Positions 7,627 to 17,700 of a DNA stretch of 64,000 nt are shown here, piece by piece. How positions within the stretch are numbered: the stretch's first letter is position 1; each line of letters opens with the position of its first letter. The notes beneath the pieces are model-generated. The model ran no database searches. It saw nothing but the letters and a program-made list of their open reading frames with translations, and had not been told where the DNA came from. The translations under genes and the position numbers were made by a program. The stretch is from Bacillota bacterium (GTDB lineage Bacteria > Bacillota > Clostridia > Peptostreptococcales > Anaerovoracaceae), in contig JAQXGH010000048.1 in assembly GCA_029006195.1 (NCBI GenBank), forward strand, positions 1 through 64,000, written 5' to 3'.

Positions 7627-8915
7627 TGGATAACAATCGTAAAACAGCTTACCTCGTTCTTGAGGACGTAGAAAACAAAAAATCATATTCAAACCTTGCG
7701 CTGAATAATAGAATCGCTATGGTAAGACCATCTTCTCCTGCTTTTGTAAGAGAGCTGGTTTATGGCGTTCTTGAAAGAAAAATTACACTTGATTACTATA
7801 TCGAACAGCTAGTTAAAAACGGAATCAAGAGCTTAAAGTCAAGAGAACTTACAATTCTGAGAATGGGCATATATCAGCTCACTTACATGAATTCAGTTCC
7901 TGAATATGCTGCAGTAAATGAAAGCGTTAACCTGGCTAAGAAGTACTGCAATGGTAAGGATAAGCTCATTAATGGTGTTCTTAGAGAATATCAGCACAGA
8001 AAAATCATGATTAAATTACCTGAAGAGGATGTAGACGAAGTTCAGTATCTTTCGGTTAAGTATTCATATGAGCCATGGATCATCGAACTCTGGCTCAAAT
8101 ATTACGATAGAGCTTTTGTTGAGAAGCTCCTTGAGGCAGGTAACAGCAAACCTCCAATGACTATCAGACTTAACTGGCTTAAGGTTATTAAGAAGGACCT
8201 TGTTGATGCGCTGGAAAAGAGAGGATTCGAAGTAGAAGACGGAACTCTTTGTCAGAATGCCCTTCATGTTAAGGGAAGCGGACTCCTTGATTCAGACCTC
8301 TACGGCCATGGACTTTTCACTCCACAGGATGAAAGTTCAATGCTGGTTGCTGAAAAGCTGAACCCTAAGCATGGAGATTTAATCATGGACGTTTGCGCTG
8401 CTCCTGGCGGCAAGACAACTGCAATTGCAGAAAGAATGAATAATACAGGCAAAATCATTGCTTCAGACATTTACAGAAGAAAAATGGAAAATGTAGCAAG
8501 AGAAGCTAAGAGACTGGGAATCGAGAATATCGAAATTCGGACATGGGATGCTACAAGAGTTGACTCTGCATATGTTGCTAAGGCTGACGGAGTCCTGGTT
8601 GATGCTCCATGTTCAGGTCTTGGTGTTGTAAGAAGAAAGCCTGAAATCAAATACAAAGAAAAACCTGAAAAGATGAATGAACTGCCTAAGAAGCAGCTGA
8701 CGATTCTGTCATCATCTTCAGCATATGTTAAGGTAGGCGGTACTCTCGTTTACAGTACATGTACTATTAATCCTGAAGAAAACGAACAGGTAGTTGATAA
8801 GTTCCTGAGAAAGAACAGTTCATTCAAGAAGATAGAGCAGAAATTACTTCTGCCAACAGAAGATAATACAGATGGATTCTTCATCTGCGTTATGAAGAAA
8901 GATAAAGCACTCTAG
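7626..8915 (+). CDS. rsmB: 16S rRNA m5C967 methyltransferase RsmB
   Basis: Methylates cytosine 967 (E. coli numbering) of 16S rRNA with SAM. The 429-aa protein has an N-terminal NusB-like RNA-binding domain (about 1-135), then a Rossmann methyltransferase with DVCAAPGGKT (SAM binding, about 255), the VDAPCSGLGVVRRKPE motif and YSTCTINPEENE; the PC and TC cysteines are the catalytic pair. It overlaps yugP by one base. In many Firmicutes rlmN sits between rsmB and stp; here it does not. Confidence 0.95.
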   Translation: MDNNRKTAYLVLEDVENKKSYSNLALNNRIAMVRPSSPAFVRELVYGVLERKITLDYYIEQLVKNGIKSLKSRELTILRMGIYQLTYMNSVPEYAAVNESVNLAKKYCNGKDKLINGVLREYQHRKIMIKLPEEDVDEVQYLSVKYSYEPWIIELWLKYYDRAFVEKLLEAGNSKPPMTIRLNWLKVIKKDLVDALEKRGFEVEDGTLCQNALHVKGSGLLDSDLYGHGLFTPQDESSMLVAEKLNPKHGDLIMDVCAAPGGKTTAIAERMNNTGKIIASDIYRRKMENVAREAKRLGIENIEIRTWDATRVDSAYVAKADGVLVDAPCSGLGVVRRKPEIKYKEKPEKMNELPKKQLTILSSSSAYVKVGGTLVYSTCTINPEENEQVVDKFLRKNSSFKKIEQKLLLPTEDNTDGFFICVMKKDKAL

Positions 8916-8939
8916 GATAATAGAAAGTGAAATCAGATT

Positions 8940-9668
8940 ATGATTCAAATTGGATTCAAGTGCAACAGAGGTGTTGTTAGGCAGAATAACGAGGATGCTT
9001 GTTTTGTTATGCCTAGCCATGATGTTTACATCGTGGCGGATGGCGTCGGCGGAAACAACTCAGGCGAGATAGCTAGCAGAACAGCTGTTGAAACAATAGC
9101 ATCATATGTTAAGGAAAAAGAACTTGAAAAATGCGAAACAACTGAAAACATATTTGAGTTTTTGACTGCAGCAATTGATACAGCCAATGCGAAGATTTTC
9201 ACTAGCGGAATGACGAATCCTCAGCATCGTGGAATGGCGACAACGCTGGTGATGATCTATATAAAAGATAATATCGGGTACATAGTTAATATTGGCGACA
9301 GCAGAGCATATGTGTTAAGAAACGGCAAACTATCACAGATTACTGTCGACCACACATATGTTAACGAACTTATAGCCAAGGGCGTTATTACAGAAGATGA
9401 GGCTGAAAATCATATACAGAAAAATGTAATAACTAAGGCTTTAGGTGCAGAGAGGTTTGCTGAACCGGATTTCTATCAGATAAACTTAAAGAGTGATGAT
9501 GTCATAATGCTCTGTTCAGATGGACTTTACGGTGAAGTAAATGAGGATAGAATAACAGACTTGATTATAAATGCAGAAACAATGAACGGACTTACAGCTG
9601 ACCTTGTTGATGAAGCAAATAGAGCTGGAGGAAGAGATAACATAACTGTTGTTTGCATAAGAGTTTAG
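8940..9668 (+). CDS. stp: PP2C-type Ser/Thr protein phosphatase (Stp/PrpC)
   Basis: A 242-aa metal-dependent phosphatase that removes phosphate from targets of the neighbouring PrkC kinase. PP2C motifs are present: GVVRQNNEDAC, VADGVGG (metal-binding Asp), GMATTLVM, NIGDSRAYVLRNG, LCSDGLYGEV and GGRDNITVV. The pairing stp-prkC is the standard Firmicutes signalling module that controls cell-wall metabolism, translation factors and spore or biofilm traits. The Shine-Dalgarno is weak (GAAAGTGA, about 13 bases upstream). prkC follows after 9 bases. Confidence 0.95.
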   Translation: MIQIGFKCNRGVVRQNNEDACFVMPSHDVYIVADGVGGNNSGEIASRTAVETIASYVKEKELEKCETTENIFEFLTAAIDTANAKIFTSGMTNPQHRGMATTLVMIYIKDNIGYIVNIGDSRAYVLRNGKLSQITVDHTYVNELIAKGVITEDEAENHIQKNVITKALGAERFAEPDFYQINLKSDDVIMLCSDGLYGEVNEDRITDLIINAETMNGLTADLVDEANRAGGRDNITVVCIRV

Positions 9669-9677
9669 GAGGCACAG

Positions 9678-11420
9678 ATGAGCAAAGTTCTCGCAGGCAG
9701 ATATGAACTGTTTGAAAGAGTCGGAGAGGGCGGAATGTCAGTTGTCTACAAGGCAAAGGACAAATTTCTCAATCGATTCGTTGCGATTAAAATATTAAAA
9801 CCTGAATTCATCAATGATAAGAAATTCATTGAGAGTTTCAAGCGTGAGTCACAGAATGCGGCAAGCATGTCACATCCTAATATTGTTAACATTTACGATG
9901 TAGGAAGAGAGGGAAATATTCATTACATCGTTATGGAACTCATTGAAGGTAGAGCACTCAGTGACTACATAAAAGATCAGGGAGCAATGGCATATCCGAA
10001 GGTTATAGCTTTATCTAAGCAAATAGCTGCGGCGCTGTCATTTGCCCACAAAAATCATATCATTCACAGAGATGTTAAACCGCATAACGTAATGATTACG
10101 CCAAACGGTACAGCTAAAATCACAGACTTCGGTATTGCAAAGGCTGTAAACGCGGCAACAATTACTGACAACACAGATGGCATTGTTGGATCAGTTCATT
10201 ACTTCTCACCTGAACAGGCAAGAGGCGGATACGTTGATGAGAAATCAGACATATACTCACTGGGTATCGTAATGTACGAAATGCTCACAGGTAAGGTTCC
10301 ATTTGATGGGGATAATCCTGTAAGCATCGCACTTCAGCACATAAACGGTGAAATGATACCGCCATCAAAGGTGGTTTCAGGTGTTCCTCCAGCACTGGAA
10401 CACATCATCATGAAATGTACAGACAAGTATCCTGTTAACAGATATGCATCAGCTGACGAGCTTATCGAAGCACTCAATAATCTGGAATTCGTAGGAAGTG
10501 TAGTTGGAAATTCAGTACTTATGGGTAGAGGAGGAGAAGCTTCTAGAACCCCATCAAGACCAGAGAGAGTACAGCGTGGTCCTATTGCTGAAACAGATTA
10601 TGATGACGGCGACGATATGTATGAAGAATACGACGACGATGAACCAGGACGTTTCTCAGGCCTTAAGAAAAAAATTCTTATCGGTGCAGGCGGCGTTGTT
10701 CTTCTCATCCTAGTAATCATGCTTGCAATGTCACTGTTTGGTAAAGAAGAAATAGAAGCCCCTGCATTAACAGGCTTAACATTTGAACAAGCTCAGGAAG
10801 TAGCTGCTGATTACAAAATCAAGGTAAAAGAGGGCGCTGAAGTTGTGAGTGAAGAAGTCGACAAGGGCCTTATCGTTTCACAGGACCCAGAGCCAGGAAC
10901 AATGATCAAAGAAGGTAGTACAATCGAGGTCAATGTAAGTAAGGGCCTTGGAGATGGAAGCGTTCCTGACCTTAAGGGCAAGATGCAGGAAGACTTGGCA
11001 GAATACCTCCAGGCAGCTGGTTTCAAACTGGGCAATGTAACAACAGAAGCTAGCGATAAACCTGAAGGTACAGTATTAAGCCAGGATCCAGAAGCTGGAA
11101 AGTCCGTTGAAAAGGGTACTGCAATCAACGTAGTAGTAAGTGACGGTTCACTTGGTAAGTCAATCGTTCCATACATGATCGGCAAGTCTCTTAATGAAGC
11201 TAAGGCTGCACTTTCAGCCGCAGGACTCAAGTGCGGAGATGTGTCATCAGACTACAGTACATCTGCTGAAGGAACTGTAATCTGGCAGGAATACTCATCA
11301 AATACTCAGCTCAAGAAGGGCACATCAGTAAAAATCAGAATAAGCAAGGGTCCAAGCCCAACTTCACCAACGCAGCCGCCAACGCAGCCGCCAACAACAC
11401 CTTCGGAAGAAACTGAGTAA
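9678..11420 (+). CDS. prkC: PASTA-domain Ser/Thr protein kinase PrkC
   Basis: A 580-aa transmembrane Hanks-type kinase that senses muropeptides or lipid II. The kinase domain (about 1-270) has GEGGMSVVYK, VAIKIL, HRDVKPHN, DFGIAK and the activation-loop SVHYFSPEQ. An acidic linker (DYDDGDDMYEEYDDDE) precedes one membrane helix at about 331-354. Three extracellular PASTA repeats follow (about 358-424, 425-493, 494-561), and the protein ends in a Pro/Thr-rich tail with TQPPTQPP repeats. TAGGAGG precedes the ATG. It links this housekeeping operon to the envelope genes further downstream. Confidence 0.96.
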   Translation: MSKVLAGRYELFERVGEGGMSVVYKAKDKFLNRFVAIKILKPEFINDKKFIESFKRESQNAASMSHPNIVNIYDVGREGNIHYIVMELIEGRALSDYIKDQGAMAYPKVIALSKQIAAALSFAHKNHIIHRDVKPHNVMITPNGTAKITDFGIAKAVNAATITDNTDGIVGSVHYFSPEQARGGYVDEKSDIYSLGIVMYEMLTGKVPFDGDNPVSIALQHINGEMIPPSKVVSGVPPALEHIIMKCTDKYPVNRYASADELIEALNNLEFVGSVVGNSVLMGRGGEASRTPSRPERVQRGPIAETDYDDGDDMYEEYDDDEPGRFSGLKKKILIGAGGVVLLILVIMLAMSLFGKEEIEAPALTGLTFEQAQEVAADYKIKVKEGAEVVSEEVDKGLIVSQDPEPGTMIKEGSTIEVNVSKGLGDGSVPDLKGKMQEDLAEYLQAAGFKLGNVTTEASDKPEGTVLSQDPEAGKSVEKGTAINVVVSDGSLGKSIVPYMIGKSLNEAKAALSAAGLKCGDVSSDYSTSAEGTVIWQEYSSNTQLKKGTSVKIRISKGPSPTSPTQPPTQPPTTPSEETE

Positions 11421-11440
11421 AGAAAGGCATTGGATCGACA

Positions 11441-12334
11441 TTGAAGGGTACAATAATTAAAGGAATCGCCGGATTTTATTTTGTGAAATCCGGCGACTAC
11501 GTCTATAGATGTAAGGCCAGAGGCATATTCAAACAAAGAAATATTAAGCCTGCAGTAGGGGACATAGTGGAGATTGAAATCATTGAAGGCAATGATGACA
11601 GCCTTATCACGGAGATATATCCCAGAAAGAACAGCTTCATAAGACCGTTTGTCGCTAACGTAGACTGTTTCGCGATAGTAACGGCTGTAACGAAGCCTGC
11701 GCCGATATTGCAGACTTTGGATAAGTTCCTGGTCATGGCAGAAAAAGCAGATACAGAGATCATACTCTGTATAAATAAATGTGACCTTGCTGACGAAAAC
11801 GGCAAGTCTGGGCAGAGAAAAGCAGCTGAGTCTTTGAGGCTTTTGCGAGAAATATACGAACCGATTTATCCGGTAGTATGCCTTAACGGCGAAACTGGAG
11901 AAGGTACAGAAAGGCTTAAAGAACTCATAAAGGGCAAGAAAACGGCACTGGCAGGGGCGTCCGGTGTTGGTAAATCGACTATTCTGAATAGACTCATACC
12001 AGAGGCCTTTATGGAGACCGGAAGCATTAGCGAGAAGTCACAGAGAGGTAAGCATACGACAAGACATTCGGAACTTTTTGAGATGGATGGAGACAGCAGT
12101 ACGCTTATCTTTGACACACCAGGTTTCACATCATTTGACATTTTAGAGGCAAGTGAAGAGGAATTACAGTTTCTCTATCCAGACATTGCCGAATTTACAG
12201 GAAAGTGCAGATATGATAACTGCAGACATCTTTCGGAACCTGAATGTAAAGTCAAAGAAGCTTTGGAGAAGGGCAAGATCAATAAATACAGATACGAATC
12301 ATATAAACTTCAGATGGAGGAAATCAAAAAATGA
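11441..12334 (+). CDS. rsgA: Ribosome small-subunit-dependent GTPase RsgA
   Basis: A circularly permuted GTPase that helps late maturation of the 30S subunit. It has an N-terminal OB fold (about 1-70), G4 NKCDLAD, G1 GASGVGKST (about 171), G3 DTPGF (about 224) and a C-terminal zinc site with Cys-Cys-His-Cys spacing (CRYDNCRHLSEPEC). The start is TTG 11441; no in-frame ATG fits and the residues KGTIIKGIAGFYFV align with family N-termini. AGAAAGG lies about 13 bases upstream. The stop overlaps the rpe start (ATGA). Confidence 0.95.
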   Translation: MKGTIIKGIAGFYFVKSGDYVYRCKARGIFKQRNIKPAVGDIVEIEIIEGNDDSLITEIYPRKNSFIRPFVANVDCFAIVTAVTKPAPILQTLDKFLVMAEKADTEIILCINKCDLADENGKSGQRKAAESLRLLREIYEPIYPVVCLNGETGEGTERLKELIKGKKTALAGASGVGKSTILNRLIPEAFMETGSISEKSQRGKHTTRHSELFEMDGDSSTLIFDTPGFTSFDILEASEEELQFLYPDIAEFTGKCRYDNCRHLSEPECKVKEALEKGKINKYRYESYKLQMEEIKK

Positions 12335-12990
12335 AACAGTTAGCACCGTCAATTTTATCAGCAGATTTTTCAAGACTTGGGGATTCTGTAGCGCAGATCG
12401 AAAAAGGTGGCGCTCATTTGATCCACGTTGACGTAATGGATGGACACTTTGTTCCGAACATCTCGTTTGGTGCAGCTGTTATGAAGAGTCTGGTCGGGAA
12501 GACTTCAATGCCGTTTGACGTTCATCTCATGATCGAAAATCCGGATACATATCTAGAAGATTTTGTTACTCCTCAGACTGAATATATTTCAGTTCACGCA
12601 GAAGCCAGCAAGCATCTTCATAGAACAATTCAGCACATTAAGGCGCAGGGCGTTAAGGCTGGAGTTACACTTAATCCTTCAACTCCGCTTTCAGTTCTGG
12701 ATTATGTATATGAAGACCTGGATCTGGTTATGCTGATGTCAGTAAACCCCGGTTTTGGCGGACAGAAGTTCATACCTCAGACTATAAGAAAGGCTAAAGA
12801 TTTAGTTAAAATCAGAGAAGAAAGAGGCCTTGATTTCAAAATCGAAATAGACGGCGGCGTAAACCTCAAAAATATTAAAGAGTTATCAGAAGCCGGCGTA
12901 GAAATATTCGTTGCAGGTTCTGCTGTATTTGGAGCAGAAGATGTAGTTCAGAGAACAGAAGAATTCGTGAAGCTGTTAGCTGACGAGTAA
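12331..12990 (+). CDS. rpe: Ribulose-phosphate 3-epimerase
   Basis: Interconverts ribulose-5-phosphate and xylulose-5-phosphate in the pentose phosphate pathway. The 219-aa TIM barrel shows ILSADFSRLGD, HVDVMDGHFVPN, DVHLMIENPD, VNPGFGGQKF and EIDGGVN, which supply the metal-binding His and Asp residues and the phosphate site. ATGA overlap with rsgA implies coupled translation. In Bacillus a thiamine pyrophosphokinase follows rpe; here plsX follows. Confidence 0.97.
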   Translation: MKQLAPSILSADFSRLGDSVAQIEKGGAHLIHVDVMDGHFVPNISFGAAVMKSLVGKTSMPFDVHLMIENPDTYLEDFVTPQTEYISVHAEASKHLHRTIQHIKAQGVKAGVTLNPSTPLSVLDYVYEDLDLVMLMSVNPGFGGQKFIPQTIRKAKDLVKIREERGLDFKIEIDGGVNLKNIKELSEAGVEIFVAGSAVFGAEDVVQRTEEFVKLLADE

Positions 12991-13007
12991 AAATGGGAGG
13001 TTTTTAA

Positions 13008-14033
13008 ATGAGAGTAGTTTTAGACGGAATGGGCGGGGATTACGCACCAAAAGAAACAGTTAAAGGCGCTGTTCTCGCGTCTGCTGAAATTGAAGATGAA
13101 ATCTATATCGTTGGTAACAAAGCAGCAATCGAAAAAGAACTCAATAAAAACGGATACAAGGGTGATCAGATCAAGATCGTTGAAGCAAACGAAGTGATCA
13201 CAATGGAAGACAGCCCAGTAAAGGCTATAAGAAAGAAAAAGGATTCATCACTTGTTGTTGGTCTTAATATGATCAAGAACGGAGAAGGTGATTTGTTTGT
13301 TTCTGCAGGTAATACAGGAGCACTGGTCGTTGGAGCACGCCTTATCCTAGGAAGAATCGATGGTATCGATAGACCGGCTCTGGCAAGTATTTATCCTAAT
13401 ATCACTGGCGGAGAACCTAACCTTCTTGTTGACGCAGGTGCAAGTTCAGAATCAAAGGCTGGAAATATGGTTGAATATGGTCTTATGGGAAGCATATTTG
13501 TAGAAAAGGTTTGGGGAAGAGAAAATCCTAGAGTTGGTCTTGTTAACCTGGGCGTTGAAGAAAGTAAAGGCACAAGCGTAACAAAGGATGCATTCCAGAG
13601 ACTTAAGGCCTCAGACCTCAATTTCGTAGGTAACGTTGAAGCTAGAGAAGTTCCTAAGGGAGCATGCGATGTTATCGTATGTGACGGATTCGTTGGAAAT
13701 GTAATCCTGAAACTTACTGAAGGCGTTGCAATGTCAGTATTTAAGCTGGTTAAACAGACTCTGACAAAGGGAATCAAGAATAAGATCAGCGCACTTCTTA
13801 TTAAGAAGGACCTCACTCAGCTTAAGAACGCTTTCGATTATGAAGAATACGGCGGAGCACCAATTCTGGGCGTATGCGGACCTGTAGTAAAGATGCACGG
13901 ATCATCAACATCAAATGCTGTTAAGAATACTATCATCAAGGGCCTTCCTTATGCTAAGGAAAATGTTGTTGATATCATCAGACATGAAATGTTAAAGGTT
14001 CAGGAACTGATCGAAGAAGATATCGAAGGTTAA
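13008..14033 (+). CDS. plsX: Phosphate acyltransferase PlsX
   Basis: Converts acyl-ACP plus phosphate to acyl phosphate, the acyl donor for PlsY (encoded at 20545), starting phosphatidic acid synthesis. The 341-aa protein begins MRVVLDGMGGDYAPKE and has the SAGNTGALV, DAGASSE, CDGFVGNV and PILGVCG blocks typical of PlsX. GGGAGG lies 7 bases upstream. It is usually followed by acpP and then rnc; here rnc comes directly, with no acyl carrier protein gene. Confidence 0.95.
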   Translation: MRVVLDGMGGDYAPKETVKGAVLASAEIEDEIYIVGNKAAIEKELNKNGYKGDQIKIVEANEVITMEDSPVKAIRKKKDSSLVVGLNMIKNGEGDLFVSAGNTGALVVGARLILGRIDGIDRPALASIYPNITGGEPNLLVDAGASSESKAGNMVEYGLMGSIFVEKVWGRENPRVGLVNLGVEESKGTSVTKDAFQRLKASDLNFVGNVEAREVPKGACDVIVCDGFVGNVILKLTEGVAMSVFKLVKQTLTKGIKNKISALLIKKDLTQLKNAFDYEEYGGAPILGVCGPVVKMHGSSTSNAVKNTIIKGLPYAKENVVDIIRHEMLKVQELIEEDIEG

Positions 14034-14055
14034 TTTACTTAAGGGAAGATAAAAA

Positions 14056-14739
14056 ATGAGTTCCTTAGAAAATAGATTAAATTATACATTTAAGGACAAA
14101 ACTTTGCTTGAAACAGCACTTACACATAGTTCCTATTCTAAGAGTATTACAGGCGATATGCCATATAATGAAAGACTGGAATTTCTAGGAGATGCCTTCT
14201 TTGATGCAATTATAGGTGAAGCTTTATTTGAAGCATTTCCAAAGGAAGAAGAAGGCTTTCTTTCCAGAATCAGAGCTACCATTGTGTGTGAGACCTCGCT
14301 GGCAAGACATGCGATGGATTTAGAGCTGGGACAGTATATCAGAATAGGCAAAGGCGAAGAAAAAACAGGCGGTAGAGAAAGACCGTCTATTCTTGCCGAC
14401 GCTATGGAAGCCATTATGGGTGCGATTTATCTTGACGGGGGCTTCGAAGAGGTTAAAAAAGTGGTGCTGACACTTTTTGAAGATACCTTAAAGGATGCTC
14501 GTAATGGTAAATATATCATTACAGACTATAAGACCGCACTTCAGGAATGGCTGCAAAGTAAGGGGATAAATCAGATTAAATACGTGCTTACAGGCGAGGA
14601 GGGTCCAGATCATAACAAAACCTTCTTCGTAAGTCTGGAAGTACAGGGTAAAGTTCTCACTGACGGATCAGGTAAGAGCAAAAAACAGGCAGAACAGAAA
14701 GCTGCAGAACTTGCCCTTAGGAGATACGATGTTATTTAA
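14056..14739 (+). CDS. rnc: Ribonuclease III
   Basis: Cleaves double-stranded RNA in rRNA precursors and regulatory duplexes. The 227-aa protein has the catalytic signature NERLEFLGDAFFD, a second acidic site ADAMEAIMGAIY, and a C-terminal double-stranded RNA-binding domain (about 155-225, GKSKKQAEQKAAELAL). Its last 11 bases overlap the smc start, a common arrangement, so translation of smc is likely coupled. Confidence 0.97.
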   Translation: MSSLENRLNYTFKDKTLLETALTHSSYSKSITGDMPYNERLEFLGDAFFDAIIGEALFEAFPKEEEGFLSRIRATIVCETSLARHAMDLELGQYIRIGKGEEKTGGRERPSILADAMEAIMGAIYLDGGFEEVKKVVLTLFEDTLKDARNGKYIITDYKTALQEWLQSKGINQIKYVLTGEEGPDHNKTFFVSLEVQGKVLTDGSGKSKKQAEQKAAELALRRYDVI

Positions 14740-17700
14740 GAAAATTGAAATGCATGGGTTCAAGTCATTTGCTGAACCTGTAACTATAGAATTTAATGAG
14801 GGCATTACAGGTATCGTTGGCCCTAACGGAAGCGGTAAGAGTAATATCAGTGATGCCATTAGATGGGTACTTGGAGAACAGAGCCCTAAGATGCTTCGTG
14901 GCGGCAAGATGGAAGAAGTAATATTTAATGGTACTTCTACAAGAAAGTCAAGAGGTATGGCTGAGGTAACTCTGGTAATTGATAACAGTGATCAGACACT
15001 CCCTATCGATTACAAAGAAGTTGCTATCACAAGAAGAATGTTCAGATCAGGAGAAAGTGAATATCATATCAACGGTAATCAGTGCAGACTCAGGGACATC
15101 AGAGAACTGATAATGGATACTGGTATTGGTGTAGATGGTTACTCTATCATAGGTCAGGGCAAAATTTCTGATATCATCAGTAATAAAACCGAATCAAGAC
15201 GTCTTATCTTTGAAGAAGCTGCAGGTATTGTTGCCTACAAATCAAAGAAAGCTGAAGCTGAGAAAAAGCTGGCATCAACTTCTGCCAACATGGAAAGACT
15301 TCAGGATGTAATCGGAGAAATTGAAAATAGAATCGAAGGTCTGCGTGAAGACAGCGTCAAGGCTACAGAATATCTGGGTCTAAGAGATCGTCATAAGGAA
15401 CTGGAAATCAACATTATTCTCAAAAATGTTGAGAATCTGGAACTCAAAAATGAGTACACAAAAGACGATATAATGGAGCTGGCAAGTAAACTGGAAAATC
15501 TGGCAGACAGAAAAAAAGAAATTGACGATAAGGTAGCTGAAGGAAACAGCAGAAATGAAGCTTTAGAAAAACTTTCTGTTGAAGCAAGAGAAGCTCTTAT
15601 CAAGGCAATTGATGAACTTAATGCAGCTGTTAACAAAAGTGAACTCGATAAAGAGAGAATGGCTGCAATCAAGAAAGATGAACAGAGAATTTCTGAAGAA
15701 ATTCAGGACCTTAACATAAAGCTCGAAAGCGAAAAGGCAAATAAAGAGAATTTCGCAGTTGACAAAGAGCAGATAGACACAGATGCCAAGGCTGCAGAGC
15801 TTGCTCTTTCTGAAAAAGTTGGTGATTATAACAGCTTATCAGACGAAATGGCTCAGCTTGCTGAAGAGGTCGATAAGAATAAAGAAATCATGTTTAAATC
15901 TTCCTCGCTCATAAGCTCAAGTGAAGCTGAAATAGGCAGCTTGAAGCTTTTGCAGGAAACGCTCGAAAGAAGAAAGACATCGCTTCTTGACGATAAGCTC
16001 AAGGGAGAAGACACAAATAGAGAAACTCTCGACGAACTTAATGTAATTAAGCGTGAAAGAAATAATCTGGCAGATGACGTGGCTGAAAGAAAGAGTGAAC
16101 TTGACGAACTGCGCCAGAGAATAAACGAATATACAGCAGAAGAAAAAGAGCTGGTAAAACAGTCAGAAGAACTAAGAATAGGTCTGGGAAGAACATCGGC
16201 AAGAAAGAAGACCATCGAGGAAATGGAAAGCAATTACGAAGGCTATAACTTCGCGGTTAAGCACGTAATGAAATCTGGCCTCGGCGGAATTCACGGGGTA
16301 GTAGCAGACCTTATTGATGTGCCTAAGGGCTATGAAACTGCGATTGAAACTGCACTGGGAGCAGCACTTCAGAATATCGTCTGTGAAGATGACGAAAGCG
16401 CAAAGAGAGCCATTAGATCACTTAAAGAAAACAAAGCCGGCAGAATGACATTCCTGCCGTTAAGCTCGATAAGAGTTGGCAAGAGCAGAACGCCGGATGC
16501 ACCGTCCGAAAAGGGCTTCGTAGGTTTCGGACCTGAATGTGTAACCTTTGACGATAAGTACTCAGAAGTTATCGAATATCTCCTGGGCAGAGTTGTTATC
16601 GTCGATACAATGGATAACGCAGTTAGAATCTCAAAGAAGCTGCGCGGAATGAGAATCGTTACTCTCGAAGGCGAAATCATAAACGCTGGCGGAGCTATTA
16701 CAGGCGGTAAATATAAGAATAAGACAGCGAACATACTGGACAGAAAGGCTGAAATCAACGAATTGGCTGATAAAATCCAGACTATGGAAGCTGAATATAA
16801 TAAGGTTTCAGGAAGACTTGAAACTGTCAGAGCAGAAGGATCAAAGCTTACTGGAGAAATCGGTAAAGGCCAGGATGCACTGCGCCAGGCAGAAAATGAG
16901 CTCATGATTCGTGATAACGAAATCAGAATCGCTGAAGGTGCTCTCCTTGATATCAAGACAAGCGGAGATAAAATCGAGGCCGAGCTTGATAGCATTGCTA
17001 AGGAGCAGGAAAAGTCGAATCAGCTTATCGGATCATTAAGAAATAAAATCGAAACTGCTAGAAAAGAAAGCGCTGAAGCAGAACGAAATGGTGAAGCGAT
17101 ACTTGAGGAATACGAGTCTAAGAAAGCTGTGTTTGACAAGATCGCTGAAGAAATCACTGAAGCCAGAATTGCTGTTACAAGCTGTGAAAACAGACGTGAG
17201 CATGCTGAAGAAATGTTAAAGCGTATCCAGGATGCTGTACTGGAAGTGGAAACAGGCATTGCTGATAGAGAAAACCAGCTGACTTCTATTAAGGCAGAAA
17301 TGGAAGTTCTCACTTCAGGGCACAGTGATGTGGATGAAAAACTTGCTGACAAGGAAGCAGCAAAGGAAAACGCAGAAGTTTATCTCAGCGATATCACAAA
17401 TGAAAAGGCTGCACTCTCGGCAGAATTAAGTGAAATCGTTAAAGAAAAAGAAGAAATAGATAATACAGTAACAACTCTTCAGAATCAGAAATATGAACTG
17501 GATCTGCGCCAGGCAAAGAACGAAACTCAGCTGGAAAACTACAAGGAAAAGCTGTGGGAGGACTTTGAAGTTTCATATATTCAGGCTATGGAATTCAAAT
17601 CAGAAGAATTCAACATGGCTACCGCTGTTAAGGAAAACAGGGTAATTAAGAATAGAATAAAGGAGCTGGGAGAAGTTAATGTAGGCGCGATCAAGGAATA

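Noticed and set aside
15391-17352. Long minus-strand Ser/Leu-rich ORFs opposite smc
   Set aside because: They mirror the Glu/Lys/Ala-rich coiled-coil codons of smc; shadow frames without Shine-Dalgarno sequences.
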